Source: Meghimatium bilineatum (lineage: Eukaryota; Mollusca; Gastropoda; Stylommatophora; Philomycidae). From it: 64,000 nt of DNA. Each line of letters opens with the position of its first letter. The stretch's first letter is position 1. Of this stretch, positions 35,095 through 44,902 are shown one piece after another. A model generated the notes under the pieces. That model did no database searches. It was not told the origin of the DNA and worked only from the letters and a program-made list of their open reading frames with translations. The position numbers were made by a program, and so were the translations under genes. Location: NCBI GenBank assembly GCA_034231615.1, contig CM067311.1, positions 17,442,143 through 17,506,142 of the forward strand, given 5' to 3'.

Positions 35095-35456
35095 GGGGGA
35101 GGGGGTGACAACAGAGCATACAACATGAAACATATAACTATAAAGGGGGGTGACAACAGAGCATACAACATGAAACATATAACTATAAAGGGGGGTGACA
35201 ACAGAGCATACAACATGAAACATATAACTATAAAGGGGGGTGACAACAGAGCATACAACATGAAACATATAACTATAAAGGGGGGGGTGACAACAGAGCA
35301 TACAACATGAAACATATAACTATAAAGGGGGGTGACAACAGAGCATACAACATGAAACATATAACTATAAAGGGGGGTGACAACAGAGCATACAACATGA
35401 AACATATAACTATAAAGGGGGGTGACAACAGAGCATACAACATGAAACATATAACT
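35095..35456. repeat. 45-bp G-run minisatellite, 8 units
   Basis: Units of GGGGGGTGACAACAGAGCAT, ACAACATGAAACATATAACT and ATAAA. Units are nearly identical, so the array is young or homogenised. One unit has seven Gs, which shifts frame. Frames of 108 codons (plus) and 124 and 112 (minus) are artefacts. Confidence 0.95.
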
Positions 35457-35513
35457 ATACAGATATACATTAGATGGTTTGTTACTGAAATAAAAGTATC
35501 ACTATATAGCCAT

Positions 35514-35726
35514 GTCCGGCTCTGTGGCGGAGCGATACAGGGCCCGTCTGTGACGGCCAAGGTACCGAATTCGATCCCCGCCACAGGCAATTGTTCATCC
35601 GAACCGTTCATAAAATACTTGCAAACTAACTGAACGTATTTATATTACCTAGAAAATCACTACAGTCCAAAAAAAAAATGCTGGGTTGACAGCCACGTCC
35701 TGAATAGACACGTACAATAGCTACCA
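35514..35726 (+). mobile_element. SINE-H, tRNA-headed, with TSD
   Basis: Starts GTCCGGCTCTGTGGCGGAGC, with a B-box-like GAATTCGATCCCC at 35568-35580. The body ends TGCTGGGTTGACAGCCACGTC...CTACCA. The direct repeat ATATAGCCAT flanks it (35504-35513 and 35727-35736), a perfect 10-base target duplication. A second copy (minus) lies at 51174-51361. Confidence 0.85.
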
Positions 35727-35744
35727 ATATAGCCATATCATCTA

Positions 35745-35860
35745 CTAGAGCACTGGTTCCAGCCATATCATCTACTAGAACACTGGTTCCAGCCATATCA
35801 TCTACTAGAACACTGGTTCCCAATCTTTTTCGAGTCACGACCTCATGTTATAGAAACACA
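35745..35860. repeat. 30-bp triplication at a hAT-like end
   Basis: Three units of AGCCATATCATCTACTAGAA plus CACTGGTTCC. The last runs into GGTTCCCAATCTTTTTCGAG and TCACGACC, which resembles a hAT element terminus. The repeat thus includes the element's first bases. Confidence 0.7.
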
Positions 35861-35924
35861 GTGACACTCGCACCCGATATATTGCAAAAATGGTTTTTCA
35901 ATATGACTAAAATAAACGCGCACG

Positions 35925-35975
35925 CACGCACTCACTCACTCACTCACGCACGCACGCACGCACACACACATATAT
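35925..35975. repeat. CGCA/CTCA/CA microsatellite
   Basis: Runs of CGCACGCACG, ACTCACTCACTC and CACACACACA. Simple sequence only. Confidence 0.9.
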
Positions 35976-35999
35976 ACAATAATATAATTAAAAAAAATT

Positions 36000-36345
36000 C
36001 TCAGAATACTATGGACCAAAATGATCAACAATGTAGCCATCTTGAGAGAAATGAATGTAAAAGGAAACTGGCTAAATAGCCTGGTTCTTTCCAGAAAACT
36101 ACAATATTTTGGCCATATGAAACGCCATGACAGCCTAGAGAAGACCATAATGCAGGGGATGATGCTAGTGAGACGAACAAGATGCAGACCAAGAAGAAGA
36201 TGAACGCTAGACATCAAAGACCACTTGAACATGACAATAATAGAAGCAGAAAGACTAGCTCAAGATCGACAGAAGTTTCGAAAGGCTGTGATGACTACTA
36301 CATCCTGTTCAGGATATGCTACCTGATGATGATGACGATAATATA
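36000..36345 (+). pseudogene. LINE C-terminal relic
   Basis: Reads LSRKLQYFGHMKRHDSLEKT, IMQGMM, RCRPRRR, a stop, LDIKDHLNMTIIEAERLAQD and RQKFRKAVM, with a GATGATGATGACGAT tail near 36328. This fits the last part of an RTE-like LINE. One in-frame stop interrupts it. Confidence 0.75.
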
Positions 36346-36824
36346 ACTACCGATATATTTAATTTATTTCATATTTTACGCCATGATTGAAATTGTAACT
36401 CGTTAACATTTCACAATTCACAGTTGAGTTCTCGCGAATGTATACATGTATGTTCGCTTGAGTGAATTCACTGATATAAAACTGTTCATATTTTTTAATG
36501 GATTTTATTCGATATTTAAAAATTATGATATTATTCAAACTTTTAATCACCGATTACAGTTTTCTTAAGCCTGTGAAATCGATAAAAGTAAATATAGTGT
36601 ATAAATAAATATCGACAAAAGATAATAGGCAAGACTGCTATAATACTGTATAATAATAATAATACTTACGTAAAAAACAAGTTTTGTTCTATTTTAAACA
36701 GACTATCAGACTATCGCGGTATGTGTTACCATTATGACAAAACTTGTGAAATAAATATTTAGTTTTACTTATTTCACGTAAAATATTTTTTAGATATAGG
36801 TTTGCTCTACAATCTATACTTTTG
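36346..36824. other. Non-coding AT-rich spacer
   Basis: No gene is recognised. Confidence 0.5.
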
Positions 36825-37105
36825 TTTTTTTACTGTTTTGGCCAACTTTCTCACAAAATTAAATAAAGATTTTTTACTGTTTTGATTAACTTTCTCGCCA
36901 AAATTAAAAAAATTTTTTTTTCCTTTTTTGTCCAACTTTCTCACAAAATTAGAAAAAAGATTTTTTACTGTTTTGTCCAACTTTCTCACAAAATTAAAAA
37001 AAAGATTTTTTACTGTTTTGTCCAACTTTCTCACAAAATTAAAAAAAAAGATTTTTTATTGTTTTGTCCAATTTTCTCACAAAATTTAAAAAAGGTTTTT
37101 TTTAA
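36825..37105. repeat. 45-bp tandem repeat, about 6 units
   Basis: Units contain TTTTTTACTGTTTTGTCCAA, CTTTCTCACAAAATTA and an A-run of variable length. Frames on both strands (94 and 75 codons) are artefacts. Confidence 0.85.
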
Positions 37106-37129
37106 ATTTTGGTTTAGGAACCTGTGTTA

Positions 37130-37675
37130 TGAAAGTATATTATATTTTAATGGTTGGTCAGTCTAGAAGGTTACATGTAAAACCTGCAGAAGTTTTGCAC
37201 GCGGGACCCACCGTACAGCAAGACAATAGTATACACGTATACGTAAATCATATCTATTCCATATTAATGTGTGGCTCAGAAACATGGACACTAAATAAAC
37301 AATTAGAAGACAGAATTGATACCTTTGAGATGTGGGTATATAGAAGAATAGGGAGAACATCTTGGAGAGAGAAGAAAACAAATAAAGAGGTGCTAAAGAC
37401 ACTTAATATAAAGAAAGAACTACTAAGAGAAATAAAGATCAGGCAAATAAAATATTTTTGACACATTAAAAGACATGACACCTTATTGAAAACCTTACTT
37501 GAGGGTAAAGTCAAAGGGAGGCGAGCAAGAGGTAGGCAGAGATACAAGTGGGAGAGTAACATCACACGATGGTCAGGTTACAGTCTAGCAGAGTGCACCA
37601 CCAAGACAAGAGACAGGGGATGTTGGAGATCCGTTGCAGCCAACCTTCGTTGCGGAGACGGTACTTGATGATGAT
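37130..37675 (+). pseudogene. LINE-d relic
   Basis: Reads HIYSILMCGSETWTLNKQ, LEDRIDTFEMWVYRRIGRTS, WREKKTNKEVLKTLN, then after a stop HIKRHDTLLKTLLEGKVKGR, NITRWSGYSLAECTTKTRD and RGCWRSVAANLRCGDGT. The order is the C-terminal region of an RTE-like LINE with only one in-frame stop (37459). It ends at a GATGATGATG tail. A rearranged relative is at 39440-40105. Confidence 0.85.
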
Positions 37676-37985
37676 GAAATAATGAGACATATCGTGTTAT
37701 GTAACGTATTCTCGACAGAACATTGCCTTCCCAAAGAACACACAATGTTCGTCTCTCTGTTTTGGGTCATGCGGCTTGCAATTTCTAGCGACGTACTCAT
37801 GTTATCTTTAATGTCGTCACTCCATTTTCTTCTTAGTCTGCCCTTTCTCCTCACCCAGTTGCTTTGGTATCCATAATTTGATTTTCTAAACAGTCGTGTC
37901 TCTGTGTATATCCAAACAGGTGTAGTCTTCTATTTGCTATTGAGTTTAGTCACCAACATTCTACCACATTCAATGCGTGTATAAT
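37665..37985 (-). pseudogene. LINE relic converging on LINE-d
   Basis: On minus: NYGYQSNWVRRKGRLRRKWS, DDIKDNMSTSLEIASRMTQN and RE, then a serine run from the tail ATCATCATCA. It faces LINE-d tail to tail and the two meet in the same trinucleotide tract at about 37665-37685. Confidence 0.65.
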
Positions 37986-38109
37986 AATCTGGGTTCAACA
38001 GAACCCCAAAAAAGACAGAATTTCGAGCATGTTCTAGAGTTAATATTGTAATGTTGTTCGTCCATCACAAGAGATGCTGACCCTTTGTTACATCCAATTT
38101 TGAAAATTC

Positions 38110-38570
38110 AATTTTAGTTATGTCCTTGATTATGAGTTCGTAGATGGCTGATGAGCCCTATTCGATCTGTAAATGTCTTTGGACAGTTCGGACATGGAAT
38201 GACGACTGTAGACCGATCTTGGTCTATCCGTGACTTTCTAGCTGCTCTCCGCTGTTGAGCTGCTGCATTTCTAATCTTTTCACAAGATGAGGTGAGACAT
38301 AGGGTGTTTGAGGTTCTTTGCCATCAACCTATACTGCGAAGACATGAGACATAGGGTGTTTGAGGTTCTTTGCCAGTCAACCTATACTGCGAAGACATGA
38401 GACATAGGGTGTTTGAGGTTCTTTTTTTTAGAACGACATGTAGATCTATTTTGTGCAAGTTCTTCCCATGTATCGTGGTCTATTTTAAAGGCTTTCAATC
38501 AGTCATTTAACGAGTCCGTGTAGCGCTTCCTTTGGCCACCTTGAGATCGTATCTTGAGAGTTAATATTAG
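38110..38570 (-). pseudogene. LINE-e relic with zinc finger, interrupted
   Basis: On minus from 38570: SQGGQRKRYTDSLND, a stop, LKAFKIDHDTWEELAQNRST, then a 53-bp-unit array (38282-38425), then RNAAAQQRRAARKSRIDQDR and CPNCPKTFTDRIGLISHLRT. This is the RTE-like C-terminus with a C2H2-like finger. The array sits inside the coding region. Confidence 0.8.
38282..38425. repeat. 53-bp repeat, about 3 units (locus 1)
   Basis: Units of GAGACATAGGGTGTTTGAGG, TTCTTTGCCAGTCAACCTAT and ACTGCGAAGACAT. The same unit forms the larger array at 39597-40085. Confidence 0.9.
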
Positions 38571-38674
38571 TCATTACTGTCTCTGTCTGTGGCCCTTGTT
38601 TGCCTTGTGTCGTCAGGGGTGGAATTGTTCTCTGGATATATATTACTTGCTTGCAATAACTGAGACATCATAAT

Positions 38675-38988
38675 TTGAAAGATAGGTAAAAAAGTAAAGT
38701 AACCCATAGCATTTATTAATGCCGTAGGGGTGTGAGATGTTAGCGATCTCACATTTCAGAGGCCCTGTAAATGAGGGCGGTAGCCATCTCCTCTCCCTCG
38801 CAGTCTTTACTTCCCGGATAATCCGGTACCAATTTATGGCTGGGTAGACCCGGGAGCCGTTGCGATCTGAAAAACATTTCCGCCTCAACTGGGGAATGAA
38901 CCCAAGATCACTAATATACGAAGCCAGTGCGCTAGCCAGTGCGCTAACCACTGCGCTAACGCGGCTCCTTAAAATTGAAAGATAGGTA
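38675..38988 (-). mobile_element. SINE-D with 14-bp TSD
   Basis: Element 38689-38974. On minus it starts GGAGCCGCGTTAGCGCAGTG, carries an A-box-like TTAGCGCAGTGG and, after the anticodon-loop region, a B-box-like GGGTTCATTCCC, so the head is tRNA-derived. The body includes GGAGAGGAGATGGCTACCGC and ends ACTTTACTTTTT-like. TTGAAAGATAGGTA flanks it perfectly (38675-38688, 38975-38988). Confidence 0.92.
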
Positions 38989-39439
38989 CAAGTTATTGTA
39001 GACAATTTTGCATATTTAAAAATTTAAAGTATTTGGATACATCAAATAAGCTATAGGAACACGCTTACAAAGAACACATAGGAAGGTCATCTCCAGTGAA
39101 CTCCTCTACCACTGACGCCGCAAGGCAAACAAGGGATACAGCGTATAGATAGATATATAGAAATATATTAATGTGGCCCTTGAAGGGATTTCTTATGAGA
39201 AAGTTGTAAGACTGTTTGATTTTGATTGTAGAAACATTCTTGAAGATTTTGTAAGTTTATCTGTCGAGGAAGTTGGATGTTTACAATGTGTTTGTTAATA
39301 ATGAACAAATAGCTGGAAGAAAGAATAAGTGACTGTGATTGAGAGGTGGGTATATTTAAAAAAATAGATACAGAGAAAAAAATATAGATTTTCTGACAAA
39401 TTGCATATAGAAAAAATAACTATTCAAGACAATACAAAT

Positions 39440-39600
39440 ACAAATACAAAATAAAACGTTTTGGGCATATTAATAGACATGTCGCAATGATGAAGACATT
39501 ACGTGAGGGTAGAGTTGTGCGGAAGCGGTAGACATAAATAGAAATAATTGGAGAGAAACATCACGAGATGGACATGATACAGTAAATCAAAGTGTACCAC
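39440..39600 (+). pseudogene. LINE-d relic preceding the 53-bp array
   Basis: Aligns with 37456-37600: TTTTGGGCATATTAATAGAC against TTTTGACACATTAAAAGACA, and on through CACGAGATGG and AAAGTGTACCACGAAGACA. Stops throughout. LINE sequence resumes after the array with a GATGACGATGATG tail. Confidence 0.75.
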
Positions 39601-40105
39601 GAAGACATGAGACATAGGGTGTTTGAGGTTCTTTGCCAGTCAACCTTCACTCGAAGACATGAGGCATAGGGTGTTTGAGGTTCTTTGCTAGTCAACCTTC
39701 ACTGCGAAGACATGAGACATAGGGTGTTTGAGGTTCTTTGCCAGTCAACCTTCACCGCGAAGACATGAGACATAGGGTGTTTGAGGTTCTTTACCAGTCA
39801 ACCTTCACCGCGAAGACATGAGACATAGGGTGTTTGAGGTTCTTTGCTAGTCAATCTTCACTGCGAAGACATGAGACATAGGGTGTTTGAGGTTCTTTGC
39901 CAGTCAACCTTCACCGCGAAGATATGAGACATAGGGTGTTTGAGGTTCTTTGCTAGTCAACCTTCACTGCGAAGACATGAGACATAGGGTGTTTGAGGTT
40001 CTTTGCCAGTCAACCTTCACCGCGAAGATATGAGACATAGAGTGTTTGAGGTTCTTTGCCAGTCAACCTTCACTGCGAAGACAGCCCCGGATGACGATGA
40101 TGTTC
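39597..40105. repeat. 53-bp minisatellite within LINE-d end (locus 2)
   Basis: About nine units of GACATAGGGTGTTTGAGGTT, CTTTGCCAGTCAACCTTCAC and CGCGAAGACATGA. The unit corresponds to the LINE-d segment at 37605-37655 (GACAGGGGATGTTGGAGATC, CGTTGCAGCCAACCTTCGTT). The LINE tail follows the last unit. Confidence 0.9.
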
Positions 40106-40109
40106 AGTT

Positions 40110-40290
40110 AAGCAAGTATACACCCATATGACATCCATATGACACACATATGATATCCATATGACACACATATGACATATATGACACATATATGACACAC
40201 ATACGACAACCATATGATATCTATATGACATCAATATACGATATCCATATGGCATCCATATGACACACATATGACATCCATGTGACAACC
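40110..40290. repeat. CATATGACA low-complexity repeat
   Basis: Short degenerate units around CATATGACACACATATGACA and CATCCATATGACA, rich in CATATG. The 74-codon minus frame is an artefact. Confidence 0.8.
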
Positions 40291-40569
40291 ACACGTCTTT
40301 CGTAGACTTATGATTTGGAAACAGCGGTTACACGCAAAACATTGCTTCAGGTGTTGAAGCAATGTTTTAGTATGCAGCTCTTTTTAGTATGCAGTTCTGT
40401 TTTGAATTGCATGCATGATATATGAGATTAAAAGGGCTATTCATTACATATATTGATTGTATATGTGAAATTGTCAACATCAATCACGAAAACATGGAAC
40501 GCGAGACATGGAAATCTATGACATCCACACTATGTGCCGTCTTTGGCCCTAGAGGACTAACTCACTAAC

Positions 40570-41420
40570 TAACTAATGCAGAAGACAACCTAAATCAACA
40601 TCATGAGCAAACTTCTTTTTGTAGATGATGAAGTAATAATATCAACATCAAATAAACAACTACAACAACATATAAGTAGACAGCACGCAACAAGTAGGGA
40701 CTTCAAAATGTAGATAAACACAGAAAAAAACCCCAAGGTAATGTCAATCGCAAAAAAGAAAATTACTATTTTCATCGATGACCAAGAACTTAAACAAGTG
40801 TAACAAGTGTATTCACTTATCTTGGGAAGTACATCATCAAATGGGAAAAACACCAAAGAAATCCAACATGGATACAACATAGCATACCAGATCTTAGGTA
40901 AAATTTCTCATATTTTGAAAAACAAATATGTGGACATGATCACTAAAACTACATTATATAAAACGATCATCATGCCACAATACTACCAATGTCAAACGTG
41001 GACACTGACAACAAAAGATAAAAGAAAACCTGCTACAAGAATCATGTCTTGTTTACGAAGAATTCTTGGATTAACAATAAGAGACAGAATCAGTAATGAA
41101 AACATCAGAAAACTAACAAACACAATGCCAACCCTGGATTACAGGAGAGAACAGATTATGTGGTTTTCACATGCTTCCAGCCTACTCTGGGACTGATAGT
41201 CTCATGGTCTAAAACAAGCATTACTATACAGACAAGATGGGTATAAAGCCAGGGGTAGACCATACAAACGATGGATTACAGAAATAAAAGAGTCAACGAA
41301 AAGAAACATATATGAAGCACACAAAAAAGCCATCTCCAGATAACTCTCAAGATAACCGCGATGCTGCAAGGCATAAATGGGTATGAAGTGAAAAGAAAGA
41401 AAGGAAGAAGAAAGCTATGT
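40570..41420 (+). pseudogene. LINE-b relic, RT end to 3' tail
   Basis: Reads LLFVDDEVIISTSNKQLQQ (YADD box as FVDD), INTEK, VYSLILGSTSSNGKNTKEIQ, IAYQILGKISHILKNKYVDM, YQCQTWTLTTKDKRKPATR, CLRRILGLTIRDRISNENIR, GYKARGRPYKRWITEIK and KNIYEAHKKAISR-like. Tail GAAAGAAAGGAAGAAGAAAG. Best-ordered LINE-b copy. A 129-codon frame (40807-41196) is intact but flanked by stops. Confidence 0.85.
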
Positions 41421-41494
41421 TTTGAGTGCTCTCGTTTACACTATAGCTTATTGAAAGATTTCATATAACATAACAGATGTATTTGAAGTACATC

Positions 41495-41610
41495 AGTTAG
41501 AGCAGTGGTTCTCACCCTGTGGGTCGCGGCCCATTTGGTGGTCACCAAAACACGAGGTACTGTATTAAAAGGTTACAGCATTAAGAAGGCTGAGAACCAT
41601 TGAATTAGAG
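41495..41610. mobile_element. 100-bp hAT-type MITE with 8-bp TSD
   Basis: Element 41503-41602 starts CAGTGGTTCTCA and ends TGAGAACCATTG; the ends are inverted repeats with 11 of 12 matching. It is flanked by AGTTAGAG (41495-41502) and AATTAGAG (41603-41610), an 8-base duplication with one mismatch as expected for hAT elements. The internal GTGGGTCGCGGCCC phrase recalls SPIN/Charlie-type hAT ends from memory. Confidence 0.88.
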
Positions 41611-41696
41611 TGTGTTAGCTACGAATCGGACAACGTAATGAATAAGAAGACATCTGAATACAGGGAATGTGTGCTTACGTCGATAATCTCTATAAT

Positions 41697-42215
41697 TGTC
41701 GAGGCCCGAATAGGGATAAAATAACAACACTATTTACCTTCTATGCGTGTTGTAAGACTCGGCTAAGGAGATTATGGGGTGCACTTCGCTGTCCCATCCC
41801 ACGTAGGGTCAAAGATATCCTAACGCCATGCTTAAGTAAGATGTGTCAGGCTGAAAGGCGCAGATAAAGCTGTGAACTATGACGCATTCCGTTCTCTTGA
41901 GTACTCTGGAGGAGTTTGAGAACGAACTCTGGAGGAGTTTGAGAACGAACTCTGGAGGAGTTTGAGAACGAACTCTGGAGGAGTTTGAGAACGAACTCTG
42001 GAGGAGTTTGAGAACGAACTCTGGAGGAGTTTGAGAACGAACTCTGGAGGAGTTTGAGAACGAACTCTGGAGGAGTTTAAGAACGAACTCTGGAGGAGTT
42101 TGAGAACGAACTCTGGAGGAGTTTAGGAACGAACTCTGGAGGAGTTTAAGAACGAACTCTTGAGGAGTTTGAGAACGAACTCTGGAGGAGTTTGAGAACG
42201 AACTCAGAAGAAGAA
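41697..42215 (+). mobile_element. SINE-B copy with tandem-expanded 3' part
   Basis: Starts TTGTCGAGGCCCGAATAGGG and follows SINE-B through TGCTTAAGTAAGATGTGTCA and GACGCATTCCGTTCTC. In place of the usual CTACATCCTGCTAATCTGCA it carries an array of 23-bp units, then ends AACTCAGAAGAAGAATATA, the normal (GAA)n tail. Confidence 0.85.
41904..42203. repeat. 23-bp minisatellite inside SINE-B, 13 units
   Basis: Units of CTCTGGAGGAGTTTGAGAAC plus GAA, nearly identical. The GGAGTTTGAGAACGAAC part is the normal SINE-B 3' sequence. Confidence 0.95.
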
Positions 42216-42807
42216 TATATATAGTCATATAAAATAATATGTATGCGGTCTCTGTCTTGTGTCAGTGTTCCAAGTGAATACATGTTACAATCGTGGGAGA
42301 GATGGATTCAGACTACTGAGTTTCGACAGTATTTTGTAGTGTAATAAAATTTGTTTGAGTCAGTCAGTGTTCTATCTGTTTTGTGTGAATGTGTTGTTGA
42401 CTTGGGTTGTCTGCGATAGAATATACTTTGTCTCTCGTGTCCTTTTGTTTACAAAGTTGATTTTCTCGGAGGTATCTAGGAGTTATCTCTCGAAGGTATG
42501 GAGTTACGTGCCACTAATGATCCGTTTGGCAGACGACGTACCGAATCGCTGAGATGGATGGAGTACATGTTAGGAAAACGAAGTTTAATTCAGTAAGTCC
42601 TCTACGCGTGTGAGCACTTTCAGTGACAAATATTCTGGACAGTTTAGTAAAGAAGTTTAACGGTAAAACTGATAATCAATAATGGCCATAGAAAACATCA
42701 GGATACATTATAGTCCACGACAACCGGTATGATACTGATGATGACTCAATACTCCTTAGGAGGAAAACAAAACATGAGAGACATGAATGGTGTTAAATCA
42801 CGTTCTT
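42216..42807. other. Non-coding, unrecognised
   Basis: GATGGATGGAGTACATGTTA at 42553-42572 is shared (inverted) with the SINE-F 3' flank near 58720-58740. A minor open frame (42355-42552) has no recognised similarity. Confidence 0.4.
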
Positions 42808-43099
42808 CTTCAGATATAAGTAAAGTAAAGTAAAATAACCCACAACAATTACTAATGCCGTAGGGGTGTGAGATGTCAGCGATCTCACAGGCTCTGCAAA
42901 TGAGGGCGGCAGCCATTTCCTCATCCTCGCAGTCTTTACTTCTCGGATTAATCCGGTACCCATTTAAGGCTGGGTCAACCCGGGAGCAGTTGCGATCTGA
43001 AAAACATTTCCGCCTCAATGAACCCAGGACCACTCATATGCGAAGCTAGTGCCCTAACCACTGCGCTATCGCGACTCCCTAATATAAACTTCAGATATA
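42808..43099 (-). mobile_element. SINE-D with 11-bp TSD
   Basis: Same family as 38689-38974, shorter by a small deletion around the B box (TTCATTGAGGCGG). CTTCAGATATA occurs on both sides (42808-42818, 43089-43099). Confidence 0.9.
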
Positions 43100-43259
43100 G
43101 GGCATGTTGATTAACCACACACTACGTCACTGATCTTGTTGATCCATCTTTCCACGAGTCACTTAGTGTCGAGACAGTTGGCAGTATAAAAAGACCTGTT
43201 TACAGAATAATTAGGCCTTTATTTGTTTATTTTCTTGATTATTCTTGTGTTTTCTGTTG

Positions 43260-43312
43260 GTATACGGTACTTTTCTTTTGTATACGGCACTTTTCTTTTG
43301 TATACGGTACTT
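43260..43312. repeat. 20-bp repeat, about 3 units
   Basis: TATACGGTACTTTTCTTTTG and near copies. Confidence 0.85.
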
Positions 43313-43406
43313 GGAATCGCATGCCTAACATACCAAGGCGAATTTGTACAACTCACTTTTTAAATAAAGTATAAAAATAGTGACCAACCGAATTGTCGAC
43401 AATAAT

Positions 43407-43573
43407 CATGTACGTTATGAACTTCTTTTTCTTCTGCGTTCGTTATCAAACTCCTGCAGATTAGCAGGATATAGTCTGGAGAACGGAATGCGTTGTGTCA
43501 TGGTTTACAGCATTGCTGCAATATCTGTGCCTTTCGGCCTGACACATCCGACTTCAGCATGTACGTTATGAAC
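43407..43573 (-). mobile_element. SINE-B, 5'-truncated, with 16-bp TSD
   Basis: Element 43423-43557. It retains the (GAA)n tail side and is cut at its 5' side after the TGAAGTCGGATGTG core. CATGTACGTTATGAAC is repeated exactly at 43407-43422 and 43558-43573. A 5' truncation plus long duplication is the signature of LINE-driven target-primed insertion. Confidence 0.95.
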
Positions 43574-44902
43574 GAATGAAGGCCTAATTAATTCTGTTGA
43601 AAGGTCTTTATTGCAGAAGGTCATGCTTTGCGTATACTTTTTATGTACAGACAATGAAAATTACGTATCACGTGAATCAGAGACGAGTAGTAACGCTGTG
43701 TGACACCAGTCCGCAGAACCTATGTCAGGAGAAGGACATGTTGTAATGCACAGATAAATTACAAGAAGGAGCTGCGGTAGTGAAGTGTTTAAGCGTGACA
43801 ATCTATAATATAAGACCTAGTGGCTAAATTGGAAATCATCATTCTAAAGTGACATATTTGACTTTTCCCGTGAATTTCACCGTCACAAAGTATACACAAA
43901 GTAACCAATGAAATCACGGGAAAAATATATTGCATGATCTTAGAAGGATGACTCCAGATGAGCTAGCAGGACTGTATAGTCGACAAAAGACGCGGTTTAA
44001 AAACATTCATTAAAAAGACTTGGGTTTCGAATTCACTTCCTATTCGTAGTCGGAATAAAGATTAATCCAGTGGTTTACACAGTCATCAGGAAGTAGGGAA
44101 CCAGGAATCATGTCCTGGGAAGGTCGAGGATTGGTGCCATCGCTACAAAGCAAGTACGGTATGCGACGCTAATCCTGAGACTTGTGGTCAGAGACTGACC
44201 AATCAGCTGAGAACGTGTGAGGAAAACGTATAATATAACAGCTTACCTATAACTGGAAGGTTTACTAAGAAAAAAAAAGTTGTTTCCGCGAATCTTTGTA
44301 ATGAAGGATATCGCATGTTTACATCTAAAATCTAAACGGCACTAATGAATGACATGTACGTGTATAGTATTAGGAATTTCTATCAACGTAATTAAGTCAA
44401 TGACGGACAAAGTGTCTCTATGGGAAGATAGGCAAAGACAAACCAACGGGATACCTGTCGCAATCATTCAATCAATAATAGCATTCAATTAAAGTTAGTT
44501 AGGGGAAGAGTGTCTGCACGTTAAGGTACGCAGAAAAATACAGGTCTGGCGTCTGTCGCAATAAGTCAATCAATCATGAAATCAATAACAGCATTGAATT
44601 ATATTTATTTAAACCAATGGTTCTAAACGTGGGTTATATGGCACCTACTGGAAAGGGGGGGGGGCGCACATCGTTTTACTAGATGATTAAGAAGAATATA
44701 TTGTAAATTATTGAATCCCAGTATCCCTTGGAAGAAGGGGGACGTTTTTTGGGGGATGGATTACCACATAGATAGCAAATCAGACAAGGAGATATATAAT
44801 AGGTAGGGAAGTCACGTAAAGATAACACATTGGACGAGGAGACATGTAATAGAGGTGAAGTTCACACAAAGATTTAAACAATTGGACCAGCAGACATATA
44901 TT
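43574..44902. other. Non-coding, few traces
   Basis: A hAT-end-like CCAATGGTTCTAAACGTGGG lies at 44624, next to a G run (44656-44665). No gene is recognised. Confidence 0.5.
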
